A stretch of 44,784 bases of DNA from a virus. Below, one piece after another: positions 31,890 to 40,698 of this stretch. The translations under genes were made by a program, and so were the position numbers. The notes under the pieces were generated by a model. That model ran no database searches. It saw only the letters and a program-made list of their open reading frames with translations, and was not told the origin of the DNA. Position 1 is the stretch's first letter, and each line of letters opens with the position of its first letter. The stretch lies in the IMG/VR virus record IMGVR_UViG_3300022752_004384, positions 1 through 44,784 of that record, one strand, 5' to 3'.

Positions 31890-32558
31890 TTAAAATCCTC
31901 TGATATACCAGTCATCCCATTTAGAAATTTTTGGTAATATTCTAATATATTGATTCTCTTCTAAAAGATTTTTAAGTCTTTCACGGTTGTCCTTAATAAA
32001 GTTATGTTCAATAGTTATTAATTTAATTTGATATTTCGAATTAAAATTAAAATTTTTTAGAATATCGAATTCACTTCCTTCAGTATCAACTGATAGATAA
32101 TCTATTACTTCTGGACTATTGTTCTGTTCTAATAAATCAAATAGAGAAACAGTTGTTACTTGATAAGTTATTCCTTTTTTTCTAACCTTTGAGTGTTTAT
32201 CTCTAGCAAAAAAAGATTCTATTCCTGATAAACTGGGTTCAATAACTTCTTTAAAATTTAAAAGTTGATGGCTAGTGCCAAAAACTGCACGTTTATCTAT
32301 TATAGAAGATCTATTTTTTTCTAATAAGATATTATATGATACACAAGGTTCGGCAAGTATTCCATTCCATTGATACTTTTTTTCTAATAAAAGAGTATTA
32401 CTAAGTTTTATTCCATCACAAGCACCAAATTCTACAAAAAATCCATTCTTTTTATATTTATATAGTACAAGGGCTAAAACATCTTGTTTAAGTTGCGAGT
32501 AGTATTCTTCATTATAATTTAATACTTCATCTTTAATTTTTTCTAAATCTAAAATCAT
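31890..32558 (-). CDS. FkbM-family methyltransferase
   Basis: 222 residues with the class I SAM-binding motif FFVEFGACDGIKLSNT (about 40-55), WNGILAEPCVSYN, and the family motif DYLSVDTEGSEFDIL (about 153-167). FkbM enzymes O-methylate sugars or polyketides, often in surface-glycan clusters, so the substrate may be a glycan. The ATG overlaps the glutaredoxin stop (ATGA). The gene lies between the two direct repeats, and A+T content and codon usage look higher in A/T than in the adjoining nrd genes, consistent with acquisition. Confidence 0.85.
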   Translation of the reverse strand: MILDLEKIKDEVLNYNEEYYSQLKQDVLALVLYKYKKNGFFVEFGACDGIKLSNTLLLEKKYQWNGILAEPCVSYNILLEKNRSSIIDKRAVFGTSHQLLNFKEVIEPSLSGIESFFARDKHSKVRKKGITYQVTTVSLFDLLEQNNSPEVIDYLSVDTEGSEFDILKNFNFNSKYQIKLITIEHNFIKDNRERLKNLLEENQYIRILPKISKWDDWYIRGF

Positions 32559-32788
32559 AATGCTACCTCTTTTAAATATTTGGTAAGTTCATTATACCCA
32601 CCAATGAGTTCATCATTGATAAAGATTTGAGGGACTGTACGTGCTGTTGGCACTGATTCTAATAGTTCTTCCTTGGTGTAGCCGTCACCTATTTTACGCT
32701 CTTCAAAAGCTATGCCCTTTTGTTCTAGTAAAGCCTTGGCCATATCACAATATGGACAATGGTACTTACTCCATACGATTGCTTTCAT
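32555..32788 (-). CDS. Glutaredoxin
   Basis: 77 residues, a typical phage/bacterial size. The active site is CPYC (about 10-13), followed by TVPQIFIND with the cis-Pro and the C-terminal GGYNELTKYL motif. It reduces ribonucleotide reductase after each turnover. The frame is open 15 codons upstream, but the ATG at 32788 has GAGG 6 bases before it and fits the family start. It overlaps nothing of nrdB's end except the upstream frame and forms the nrdA-nrdB-grx unit. Confidence 0.9.
   Translation of the reverse strand: MKAIVWSKYHCPYCDMAKALLEQKGIAFEERKIGDGYTKEELLESVPTARTVPQIFINDELIGGYNELTKYLKEVAL
32556..32602 (-). repeat. 47-bp direct repeat, copy A (glutaredoxin 3' end)
   Basis: The intact copy, in frame with the glutaredoxin gene. 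Together with copy B at 31772-31818 it flanks the 737 bases carrying the FkbM gene and the glycosyltransferase remnant. Confidence 0.85.
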
Positions 32789-32795
32789 GTTTTCC

Positions 32796-33893
32796 TCACA
32801 TTGTTGGTAGTTCATCATAGTTAATAGCGTCACTCATAACGCCTATAACATAGTTAGTTGATTCGTTTTCCTGTAGTGCTGTTTGTTTCTTACTGGTATC
32901 ACTATGTTTGTTGAACCATGGGATTGGATTGGTTTTTATATTAGTAACGTATTTTAACCCTATATCCTTAAGAGCAGAACTGGCTGTATAGTCTACAAAA
33001 TCTTTTAATATATTGGCATTGAGACCTATCACAGGGCCTTTCTTAAACAAATAGTCTGCCCAGGCTTTTTCCTCACGGATAACATCCATATATAAGGCAT
33101 ATACTTCTTGCTCACACTCTTGTTTAGCCTTGGCGAACCTTGGATCTTCCTTGACCACTTGATTAATAAGCCAAGCCGTCCATCCTTTGTGTAATAGTTC
33201 ATCCTGTAGGATTAGGCTGATAATATTGCCATTACCAATAAAGATTTTATTCTCTACCATGGCTAGGCTTGTGGCAAAGCTTACCATAAAGCGGAATGCT
33301 TCTAATGCGTAACTGGCATTGAGCGCTAACCAAATATGCTTGATATGATGACTTTCAGCCACATCGGTACCTATTTCTTTGAAGCAATTTAGTTGGTGTA
33401 GAGCCTCGTAATACTTACCTACACTTGATGCCATATCTACTATCTCTGAGGTATCGTGTATGGTATTGAATACATCTTTGGGTACATTGTAGATGTTACG
33501 AATAATATGACTATAACTGCGACTATGAATATTAGTCTCGAAGAATGTCCAATTATAGACTAATGCTTCTAGTTCTGGTAATGATACTATTGGTGTAAAG
33601 ATTTGACTAGGACCACGTCCTTGTAGGCTATCCAATGCTGTTTGACGCAGTAGGTTACTGGTGAATATGTGCTTTACTGCTTCACTAGCATCTTTAAAGT
33701 CTTGAGCGTCTTTGACTAGACTAATCTCTTCTGGTACCCAAAAGAAACCACGTGCTGTTTTTTCATAGTCGGCTATTTTATTGTATTTGACTTCCTCAAA
33801 TCTCTGTATGGTTACTGGTCCTTGTGGATCAAGGAACATCTTACGATGTAGGTAGTCTGTACGTGTCTGTAGGTTGTATTGTTGTTTGCTCAT
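32796..33893 (-). CDS. nrdB: Ribonucleotide reductase class Ia, beta subunit
   Basis: About 365 residues. The metal and radical region is clear: FFWVPEEI, FFETNIHSRSYSHIIRN with the radical Tyr of HSRSY, then EAFRFMVSF and DELLHKGWTAWL with further Glu and His ligands. The first Glu and His are four apart (ETNIH) where E. coli has three (ETIH); related phages probably share this. It holds the di-iron tyrosyl radical. A TTG start 18 bases upstream is possible, but the ATG overlaps the nrdA stop (ATGA) and is preferred. Confidence 0.95.
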   Translation of the reverse strand: MSKQQYNLQTRTDYLHRKMFLDPQGPVTIQRFEEVKYNKIADYEKTARGFFWVPEEISLVKDAQDFKDASEAVKHIFTSNLLRQTALDSLQGRGPSQIFTPIVSLPELEALVYNWTFFETNIHSRSYSHIIRNIYNVPKDVFNTIHDTSEIVDMASSVGKYYEALHQLNCFKEIGTDVAESHHIKHIWLALNASYALEAFRFMVSFATSLAMVENKIFIGNGNIISLILQDELLHKGWTAWLINQVVKEDPRFAKAKQECEQEVYALYMDVIREEKAWADYLFKKGPVIGLNANILKDFVDYTASSALKDIGLKYVTNIKTNPIPWFNKHSDTSKKQTALQENESTNYVIGVMSDAINYDELPTM

Positions 33894-36226
33894 AATATAC
33901 AGGAATCGCAATCCTCTTCAAAATTTATTTCTGTTAGTTCTAACTTGGGCTCAATGTGATGTCCATTAGTCTGTACGGGATCCATCCTTGAACCCTGCTT
34001 ATTGATTAGGCTATAGTAGAATGTTTTAATACCCCACTTGTGAGCCTGCATCAAATTCTTTGCTATCAATGTTGTGGGTACACGACGATCTGCATAATGT
34101 GCTGGATTATAAAATGTATTTGTGCTTATACTTTGATCTACATAGGCAGCAAGTACAGCAGCAGTTTTGATATAACCCACGCAGTCTGTTTGTTCCCACA
34201 TCAATTGATATTTGTTCTTAAGTTTATGATACTCTGGAACCACTTGTGTGAAACTACCTGCTTTACTTTCTTTAGTACTGATCAAACTCATAGGTAGTTC
34301 AATACCATTAGTACTATTGATAACCACACTGCTACTTTCCACAGGAGCAATAGCCATCAATGTAGCATTACGCACACCATATTGTTTGGCCTGTTCTCTT
34401 AATACTTCCCAGTCAAGTTCAGAAGTAAAGTCTGCTAATTCATTCACACCCTTGGCTCTACGTTCCCAAGGGAATATGCCCTGACCATAATAGGTCTTAT
34501 CACTGTCCTTACACTTACCACGCTCTTTGGCCAGTCCAATAGTTGCTTCTGTCAAGTAGTATGCTTGATGTTCCATCCAACTCTTAACTTCCTGTAATGC
34601 ATCTTTCTCGCCGTACTTAAGACTACGTTTTGCATGCCAGTAGGCTAGGTTAGTGACACCAATACCTAATGGCTGTATTTCTGTGTTGCTTAACTTACTC
34701 TGTATGCTTAGATAATCTTGATAATCAAGTATGTTACACAGACTACGCTGAAGTATACGGCAAGCACGACGCAGATCCTCAGGATGCTTGAACATTCCCC
34801 AGTTGATTGACCCCAAGGTGCATAGAGCAATGCGACCTTTTTCGTCGTCCAATCTCTTAAATGATTTCGTAGGGAGGAGGATCTCACAGCATAGATTACT
34901 TTGATATATGGTATGGTAGTCTGGATCAAACGGTCCTTGGTTCATTACATTATCTATAAACACAAGATATATGCGACCAGTATCCGTACGCTCTTTTAGA
35001 ATACCTCCCTTGAATACTTCCTCAGCACTGATTGTCTTTTTCCTCAGTCCTAATGTGTTTTCATATTTTACATATAATTCTTCAAACAGAGCTGTGTCTT
35101 TATAAAATGCTTCATAAAGATCAGGCAGTTCGTTAGGATCAAAGAATGTTATGTTTCCTTGTTCTCTGAATCTTCTCCAGAAGAAACTACTAAGGACAAC
35201 CCCATAATCGAGATGACGGACGCGGGTTTCTTCGGTTCCTTGATTGTTTTTAAGTACAATAAGATCATCAAACTGATAATGCCATATAGGATAAAACACT
35301 GTAGCGCTAGCATTACGTATGCCTCCTTGACTGCAACTACGCAGATCACCAAACCATTTCTTGAGGAAGGGCAGCATACCTGTATGCATGATCTCACCAC
35401 CTCTAATAGGACTGCCTAAAGGCCTTACTCGTCCTACTTCTAATCCTATGCCTGCTCGTTTGCTGGCATATTTAGCCATCATTTCGCCACTAGCAAAAAT
35501 GCTGTCAAGATCATCATCGCTGCGTATGAGTACACAACTACTGAACTGCTTAGTGGGAGTACCAAGCCCAGCAAGAACAGGAGTAGCGAGAGTGAATAAG
35601 CCGTCTGAAGCCGCATTGTAATATTCCTTTATATAACGCATACGAGCATTATTTGGTTCCTCTTTGTGAAAGATAGTGGCAGCGGCCACTATATATCGAA
35701 CCTGAGGTGTTTCGTAGGTTTCTTTGGTACTACGATTTTTAACTAGGTATTTTTCAATAAGTTGTTCAATAGCAGCATAGCTATAGTGGAAATCCTTTTC
35801 ATGATCAACTATGTCATTCATACGATTCCAATCAGCTTCACTATACCATTCTAATAGTTCTTTGGTGTAAAGTCCTACCGCTACATTACGTTTGACTATG
35901 TCATATAGGTGAGGTATTTTACTGCTACCATATACATCTTTACGCAGCATATGATAACGCTGGCGACCTGCTACATATTGATAGTTAGTATTGCCAATAT
36001 CTGGGTTTGATTCTACATCAATAAGATCCACAATGGCACGGAGAGTTATCTCATCAATTTCTCGAGTGCTGATACCATCATAGAAGTGAGGATTACTACG
36101 TATTTCTATCATGCTTTGGCTAACATCAGCAATGCCGTTACATATACGATAAACCTGGGCCTGCCACTTGGCCAGGTCTAAGGATTCTCGTTCACCATTT
36201 CTTTTTACAACTGTGATTTGTTCCAT
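33890..36226 (-). CDS. nrdA: Ribonucleotide reductase class Ia, alpha subunit
   Basis: A 778-residue enzyme, near the E. coli length (761). An N-terminal ATP cone (VVKRNGERESLDLAKW...) is kept, so it should have the activity site for allosteric control. Active-site elements are FSSCVL near 225, NLCCEILLPT, and CTLGSINWG, with MSLISTKESK and the radical-transfer Tyr pair farther on. It ends EDCDSCIL with the two Cys that pass electrons from glutaredoxin. It converts NDPs to dNDPs for phage DNA synthesis. A TATAAT box (36253-36248) lies upstream, with no good -35. Confidence 0.97.
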   Translation of the reverse strand: MEQITVVKRNGERESLDLAKWQAQVYRICNGIADVSQSMIEIRSNPHFYDGISTREIDEITLRAIVDLIDVESNPDIGNTNYQYVAGRQRYHMLRKDVYGSSKIPHLYDIVKRNVAVGLYTKELLEWYSEADWNRMNDIVDHEKDFHYSYAAIEQLIEKYLVKNRSTKETYETPQVRYIVAAATIFHKEEPNNARMRYIKEYYNAASDGLFTLATPVLAGLGTPTKQFSSCVLIRSDDDLDSIFASGEMMAKYASKRAGIGLEVGRVRPLGSPIRGGEIMHTGMLPFLKKWFGDLRSCSQGGIRNASATVFYPIWHYQFDDLIVLKNNQGTEETRVRHLDYGVVLSSFFWRRFREQGNITFFDPNELPDLYEAFYKDTALFEELYVKYENTLGLRKKTISAEEVFKGGILKERTDTGRIYLVFIDNVMNQGPFDPDYHTIYQSNLCCEILLPTKSFKRLDDEKGRIALCTLGSINWGMFKHPEDLRRACRILQRSLCNILDYQDYLSIQSKLSNTEIQPLGIGVTNLAYWHAKRSLKYGEKDALQEVKSWMEHQAYYLTEATIGLAKERGKCKDSDKTYYGQGIFPWERRAKGVNELADFTSELDWEVLREQAKQYGVRNATLMAIAPVESSSVVINSTNGIELPMSLISTKESKAGSFTQVVPEYHKLKNKYQLMWEQTDCVGYIKTAAVLAAYVDQSISTNTFYNPAHYADRRVPTTLIAKNLMQAHKWGIKTFYYSLINKQGSRMDPVQTNGHHIEPKLELTEINFEEDCDSCIL

Positions 36227-36260
36227 AGTTTGACTGCTTCTTTTTTTATTATACAGAATA

Positions 36261-38015
36261 TTAGGTCAAAACTCTATAGGTATAGGTAAATTTACCAGTT
36301 TCATATGGACGTCTGTTGAAGTCTATCTGTGAGTGTTGATATGTTAATATGATTTGACGTTGGTTCTGTATTGAATTTATCACATTTTTAACTCTGAAGA
36401 TTAAATTTATATCCTCATTAGTAACTGTTGCAGGAGAAGTTATACCATAACCAATATAATCATAATCATCAACTAGATTAATAAAAGGAATATTTGCAGT
36501 ATTAGTTCTAAAATCAACTAGCACTGTAATTGTGCCTTTTCTAATTCTTCTTGATTGATTAAACAGTGCTGGATTATTGGCATTAGGATCAAAAGTTCTA
36601 CTTTGATATAGATAGTCAATTTCAATACTCATTGACTCAGGTCCTATACCAGGAGTAACACTTATAGGTAAGGGAAAACGAATAAAATCTACTGGGTTTT
36701 CGCTATAATCAATGGTTTTTACATAAGCTGTACTACTAACATTGTAGCCATAACCAGTAAACTCACTGACATATGGTCTGGTATTTAGACTGTTAGGGCC
36801 GAAAAAACTTAAATCATTATGTCTATAACTGATATAGTCTAAATTAATATTTCCTGGAGTATCAAATTCAACTTGACCAAATGTACTGTTAGGAGCTCCA
36901 CCAAAATTATTACCTACATTTAAGAACTGATTACCACTGCATATATTACCTGTACCTCTTTCCACTTTTACTGCATGTTTTTGAATATCATCAAATGTAC
37001 ATGACCTTATAATGTTATCATTAGGTCCTAAACTCTGAGAATTAACTCCTAGATGAATACCTTCGACCAAACCATATAAACTACAGTTAACAATAGTATT
37101 TTTGTTCATTGGTCTATCACTATAAAGACCATATTGAAAGTCTCTAATAGTAATGTTGTCAAAAATATTTGTATTACTATAAGTAAAATTACCTAACAGT
37201 TTAGGAACTTGATTTAGCCCTACCGTTTTAAATCTTAATTTATCAACACTAATAGCCTTACTGGCTATGCTATCAACTAATATACTGCCTCTGAGTAAAG
37301 GACCTTTAATTTCAATATTACGGAATTCACAGTTCCTTGCTCCATATAAACTTAGAGCAATTGATTCATTTTGAGTATAAACTGTAGTCACAGGATTGGG
37401 TCTAGGAATCTCTATTGTTAGATCTTCAATTTTAACATATCTGCATTGATTGGTAATTTCTATATTACTGCTATTTGGATCTTCTATAAATTCAAATACA
37501 GTACCTGATCCTAGAAACTTTATTACAGTGTTACCTTTACCAGCACCACGTATTTTTGTATAACTTGGTATTTGAATAGTTTCGTTAAAAACATATATTC
37601 CTGGACCAAACTCTAGTACACTTTTTGCATCTAGGCTAGTGTTAAGAAAAAGTTTTTGTATTGCACTAGTGATTAATGTATTATTTCTGCTGGTGTTATC
37701 AGCTATATCACCTTCAAGTAAGCCAAAATCATTTACACTGACACGATCTTCTAATCTTTTAACAAAGCTTCTATATACACCATTAGACTTGTATTGATAT
37801 CTGCCTAGGCTAAAAATATCACTATATTGTGTTAATATTTCTACGTTTTCTAATTGGCCAGGAGCACCAACAATAGCAGATCCTATATATAATTGCTTGG
37901 TATCTCTACACCATGCGAATTCACCATCACTTAGCTTAATTGGTAAACTACTATCTGCACTTGCATCCTTAACATCGCGACGTATTTGGATTTTACTGAT
38001 TTGAACTACTGCCAT
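36261..38015 (-). CDS. Tail spike / pectate-lyase-like fibre (584 aa)
   Basis: The N terminus (VVQISKIQIRRDVKDASADS..LSDGEFAWCRDTKQLYIG) is a fibre-attachment domain similar to that of the giant fibre. Residues about 90-400 form a right-handed beta-helix of the pectate_lyase_3 type: VSVNDFG entry motif, LEFGPGIYVFNETIQIP, KIRGAGKGNTVI, then repeated NCEFRNIEIKG-type turns. A C-terminal strand-rich domain follows. It may cleave or bind surface polysaccharide. Downstream of a late promoter. Confidence 0.8.
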   Translation of the reverse strand: MAVVQISKIQIRRDVKDASADSSLPIKLSDGEFAWCRDTKQLYIGSAIVGAPGQLENVEILTQYSDIFSLGRYQYKSNGVYRSFVKRLEDRVSVNDFGLLEGDIADNTSRNNTLITSAIQKLFLNTSLDAKSVLEFGPGIYVFNETIQIPSYTKIRGAGKGNTVIKFLGSGTVFEFIEDPNSSNIEITNQCRYVKIEDLTIEIPRPNPVTTVYTQNESIALSLYGARNCEFRNIEIKGPLLRGSILVDSIASKAISVDKLRFKTVGLNQVPKLLGNFTYSNTNIFDNITIRDFQYGLYSDRPMNKNTIVNCSLYGLVEGIHLGVNSQSLGPNDNIIRSCTFDDIQKHAVKVERGTGNICSGNQFLNVGNNFGGAPNSTFGQVEFDTPGNINLDYISYRHNDLSFFGPNSLNTRPYVSEFTGYGYNVSSTAYVKTIDYSENPVDFIRFPLPISVTPGIGPESMSIEIDYLYQSRTFDPNANNPALFNQSRRIRKGTITVLVDFRTNTANIPFINLVDDYDYIGYGITSPATVTNEDINLIFRVKNVINSIQNQRQIILTYQHSQIDFNRRPYETGKFTYTYRVLT

Positions 38016-38035
38016 GGCCTTTTCCCCTTATCGGG

Positions 38036-38043
38036 TATTTATC
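38036..38043 (-). promoter_or_regulatory. Late promoter GATAAATA, tail spike
   Basis: GATAAATA on the minus strand ends 20 bases before the tail-spike ATG, overlapping the nuclease stop. CCCGATAAGGGG immediately after it could form a 3-bp hairpin. Confidence 0.45.
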
Positions 38044-38758
38044 ATAGGATCTCGTAGTATTGTTCTACCCTATCAAACCAACGATGACTCCAATGGTCAA
38101 AATCCTTACTTTCTAGTACAAATTGTTGATATACAGGCTCTCCCCACTGTCCAGGGCTGGTTTCTGGGGGTCTAACACACATCATAATCACTCCTTTGCG
38201 TATATTTGTACCATATACAGCGTTATGCGCTAGGGCATAGGCAGTGATCTGTAGGTAGTAATCCTCAATCCATTCTAATTTTTTAGGCTTATTGGTCTGT
38301 TTAAAGTCTAAGATACTAGGTTCGCCATCGTGCATACCTACACAGTCTGTAGTACCGGCATAAAGTTCTGGATAGTATAATGGAACTTCGTTACCCCAGA
38401 TCTCATCAATACCACCAAAGCCTTCATCAATGACCTTTTTGGCCATTAACAAACTTTGTTGGGCATATGGATTGCTTACACTATCTTTGATGCCTTCCCC
38501 TTTAATATATCGTTCGAGGAAAGTGTGCATCCTAGTACCACGGGCAGCGGCTTCTGTAGTGATAGCCTGTGCTTGTGCGTGACCCACACGATTACGCCAT
38601 TCCTTTAAGGCCTGTTTAGCCTCTTCTGGTTTAGTCTTATCTAGTATGGTTGTAACACTGGGTACTCTACTACCATCTGGACAAGCATACAACCTTTTGC
38701 CTGATGATTCTTCTCTAGTTAGATTCTTGTATTGGTATTTTTGTATTAGTAATGTCAT
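38042..38758 (-). CDS. PD-(D/E)XK nuclease (Cas4/RecB-like)
   Basis: 238 residues. The N-terminal PSVTTILDKTKPEEAKQAL helix and ARGTRMHTFLERYI are typical of the phage-type PDDEXK_1 group. The catalytic core is LYAGTTDCVGMHDGEPSILDFKQT, giving the Asp and the D-x-K (Asp, Lys in LDFKQT), followed by YYLQITAYALAHN with the Gln-x-x-x-Tyr helix. It probably acts in DNA recombination or end processing. A sigma70 promoter precedes it, indicating early expression between late structural genes. Confidence 0.8.
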   Translation of the reverse strand: MTLLIQKYQYKNLTREESSGKRLYACPDGSRVPSVTTILDKTKPEEAKQALKEWRNRVGHAQAQAITTEAAARGTRMHTFLERYIKGEGIKDSVSNPYAQQSLLMAKKVIDEGFGGIDEIWGNEVPLYYPELYAGTTDCVGMHDGEPSILDFKQTNKPKKLEWIEDYYLQITAYALAHNAVYGTNIRKGVIMMCVRPPETSPGQWGEPVYQQFVLESKDFDHWSHRWFDRVEQYYEIL

Positions 38759-38764
38759 CTAAGC

Positions 38765-38792
38765 ATTATACTATTTTTAATTATTTTGTCAA
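38765..38792 (-). promoter_or_regulatory. Sigma70 promoter, nuclease gene
   Basis: Minus strand TTGACA, 16-base spacer, TATAAT: perfect -35 and -10 boxes in the 30-base gap. The -10 is 6 bases before the ATG at 38758, so the mRNA would have almost no leader; the A/T-rich spacer resembles that of the two plus-strand promoters near 43.1 and 43.7 kb. Confidence 0.6.
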
Positions 38793-39076
38793 CGTCTTCG
38801 GTTGAGTGCGCTCTTTGCCATACTTTTTGTAAGGTTGCCTTTATTAGGATCACCACCTGATTGTTGTGGATTTTCACTGGCTCTTGTCTTAAGTTTTACA
38901 CCTTGCGGATCAAAGCTACATATTTGATCAAAAGCTGGGTTTGCTTCAAAGCGTGGACCAAACTTGCTAGGGCTGTCTATACGTTGCCCTAGCATATTCT
39001 GTGTTATATTTCCTAATGCCTGCCAATTGATAACTTCTGGATTGCCTGCACTATCAGCAGCATTACGTTTGGCCAC
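38789..39076 (-). CDS. Unknown phage protein (95 aa or more), likely reached by -1 frameshift
   Basis: From a GTG at 39076 this gives 95 residues (VAKRNAADSAGNPEVINWQALGNITQNM...) ending KSALNRRR. The GTG has no ribosome site. The frame is open back to the A9 tract at 39113-39121, adding VTETEDKLFNLL, and that is the -1 frame of the upstream gene. The protein is hydrophilic and probably structural, by position. Frameshift fusion or a GTG start are both possible. Confidence 0.55.
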   Translation of the reverse strand: MAKRNAADSAGNPEVINWQALGNITQNMLGQRIDSPSKFGPRFEANPAFDQICSFDPQGVKLKTRASENPQQSGGDPNKGNLTKSMAKSALNRRR

Positions 39077-39108
39077 TAATAGATTGAATAGTTTATCTTC
39101 TGTTTCGG

Positions 39109-39121
39109 TTACTTTTTTTTT
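39109..39121 (-). other. Candidate -1 frameshift site A AAA AAG + TAA
   Basis: The upstream gene ends ACA AAA AAA AAG TAA. The heptamer A AAA AAG is in the zero frame with the stop next to it. A -1 slip continues GTA ACC GAA into the downstream gene. This repeats the layout at 8466-8480. No strong downstream hairpin is seen. Confidence 0.55.
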
Positions 39122-40041
39122 GTAAGTATAGCAGCAAGTCTACGGCTATATTCAGCAGTTTCTCTCATATCTCTACCTGCTGCACCACCTTCAGCTCCGC
39201 CACCTAATTCTGCTTCCATACTATCAGCTCCACCCATTTCTGGAGGTCCCATACCACCCATTACTCCACCTATTGCTCCTGGAGCACTTGTGCCTGTTAG
39301 TACGCTGACTGCCTGTGCTAATAGTTGACGATTCTTTTCTAGTGATAGGTAAATCTCATCCAATGCTGGACGAACTGTTTGTTCAAAACTAGTACTGACA
39401 TCTGTGCCCATTTCATCTCTTATAGAGTCTAATAAATCTAACATAGCTTCTGACTTCATTGAAGCTATATCTTCTAGCCAGCCTGTGATACGATCAACCA
39501 TGTCCTTAGCAGCCATGATCAATTCTGCCTTTTCTTCTTCGCCTTCTGTAAGTAATAAGTCTCTTAATACACCTTTAGCTGAGGTTTCATCTAGATCATA
39601 ACGAATAATTAATTCACTCATGATCTCTTCACCTGCGTCACGCTCTAACATTAGACGTTGGCGTGCATTATCTGCCCATTGTTGAGGAAAGTTATGACTA
39701 CGTAGTCTGCGTAGAGCACTGAAGAACTCTCTAATATTCTTAGTCTTTTTCTTCTTGTCCTTTTTATTATCCTCTTGCTCTTCCTTCATTTCACGCTCGG
39801 CTATTTCTTGATTAATTACATCAAGGAACATTTTGTTCTTTTGATACTTATGATCTTCTAATACACTATCATAACTATTGCTACTTTCAAATTGGCTTTG
39901 AGCTGTGCGTAGTTTGTTACGAGCATCCATTAGCTGCTCCATAGTAAACTTTTCCAAGTTTAATTTGTAGCCAAAGTTTTTAGCCAAACTTTCGTTTAAT
40001 TTACGGCTAGTAATAGGTTTTGCTAGATCCTTAATGTTCAT
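39109..40041 (-). CDS. Probable structural or scaffold protein (310 aa)
   Basis: 310 residues, almost all helical and charged: EDHKYQKNKMFLDVIN, a Lys/Glu block (EEQEDNKKDKKKKTK), a helical RRLRSHNFPQQWADNARQR region, then coiled-coil segments and a Gly/Met-rich tail (GGVMGGMGPPEMGGADSM). The composition resembles T4-like prohead core or scaffold proteins, which fits the neighbours, but no family is firm. Starts MNIKDLAKPITSRKLNE, a form common in marine T4-like phages. Ends on the slippery A9 tract. Confidence 0.55.
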   Translation of the reverse strand: MNIKDLAKPITSRKLNESLAKNFGYKLNLEKFTMEQLMDARNKLRTAQSQFESSNSYDSVLEDHKYQKNKMFLDVINQEIAEREMKEEQEDNKKDKKKKTKNIREFFSALRRLRSHNFPQQWADNARQRLMLERDAGEEIMSELIIRYDLDETSAKGVLRDLLLTEGEEEKAELIMAAKDMVDRITGWLEDIASMKSEAMLDLLDSIRDEMGTDVSTSFEQTVRPALDEIYLSLEKNRQLLAQAVSVLTGTSAPGAIGGVMGGMGPPEMGGADSMEAELGGGAEGGAAGRDMRETAEYSRRLAAILTKKK

Positions 40042-40064
40042 ACCGAGTTCCTAAATCTATATTG

Positions 40065-40072
40065 TATTTATT
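40065..40072 (-). promoter_or_regulatory. Late promoter AATAAATA, structural gene
   Basis: AATAAATA on the minus strand, 23 bases before the 310-residue gene's ATG, overlapping the preceding gene's end. TTTAGGAA lies between as a ribosome site. Confidence 0.5.
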
Positions 40073-40508
40073 TAAATGATTGTATAAACTGCTGACTGAT
40101 TTGTTGTTTATAATTATCTGCACGTAGTTTGCATACTTCGTAACGCCATAAGTATGTATCTTTTTTAGCCTTATCATCAGTTTGATTATATAATTTGTCA
40201 AAAATTATAGTATCGGAATAATTGTTCCAATACCTTAAATCTAAATCCTTGGTTTTGGCCATACCCATAATGTTATTATTTTTGTGTAATTTAGCTGATA
40301 TCAAAGCACAGGTTTTTTGATAAAATGTATCTATAGTGGATCTATGACGCTTACTGTATTGTATAAGGTCCCATTTACCAAATTTGTTCTTCTTTACGAT
40401 ATAATTGGCATAGCCAATGCTGCCATCCTTTAACACTGCTAATGGCATAATATCTGTAATGTGATTCAATAATTTATCGAATTTATCTACTGCTTTATCT
40501 ATCGACAT
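40068..40508 (-). CDS. Unknown phage protein (146 aa)
   Basis: A basic 146-residue protein without membrane segments. The order of predicted elements is helix (AVDKFDKLLNHITDI), strands around YANYIVKKNKFGKWDLIQY, then helices with CALISAKLHKN and YLWRYEVCKLRADNYKQQ. It overlaps the upstream gene by 14 bases. Not recognised; position among structural genes suggests a virion or assembly role. Confidence 0.55.
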   Translation of the reverse strand: MSIDKAVDKFDKLLNHITDIMPLAVLKDGSIGYANYIVKKNKFGKWDLIQYSKRHRSTIDTFYQKTCALISAKLHKNNNIMGMAKTKDLDLRYWNNYSDTIIFDKLYNQTDDKAKKDTYLWRYEVCKLRADNYKQQISQQFIQSFK

Positions 40509-40698
40509 TGGCCACTACCTTTGGATTCTTATCACCTATCTTGATCAGTAGACTTTTTCTAATTAAATTTTCAGCCACTACTTTATCACGTTCGGCTAAT
40601 GTACTTAGCAAAGTGGGTCTAAGTAATCTACTTAATAAGGCACGTTCCTCATTGGTAGTCCATATTTCAAAACTACGAACTAATTCGTTTATCTTCAT
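40495..40698 (-). CDS. Small unknown protein (67 aa)
   Basis: 67 residues, helical (ERALLSRLLRPTLLSTLAERDKVVAENLIRKSLL) with a short C-terminal strand. Its ATG overlaps the upstream stop (4 bases) and its stop overlaps the downstream gene, so all three are translationally linked. Function unknown. Confidence 0.55.
   Translation of the reverse strand: MKINELVRSFEIWTTNEERALLSRLLRPTLLSTLAERDKVVAENLIRKSLLIKIGDKNPKVVANVDR

Noticed and set aside
33894-33911. A TTG start extending nrdB by six codons
   Set aside because: GAGGA directly abuts the TTG with no spacing, while the ATG at 33893 overlaps the nrdA stop as ATGA, the usual arrangement in this genome.
36248-36270. TTGACC and TATAAT before nrdA as a sigma70 promoter
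   Set aside because: The boxes are only 10 bases apart. The -10 alone may function with an activator, but the pair is not a valid promoter.
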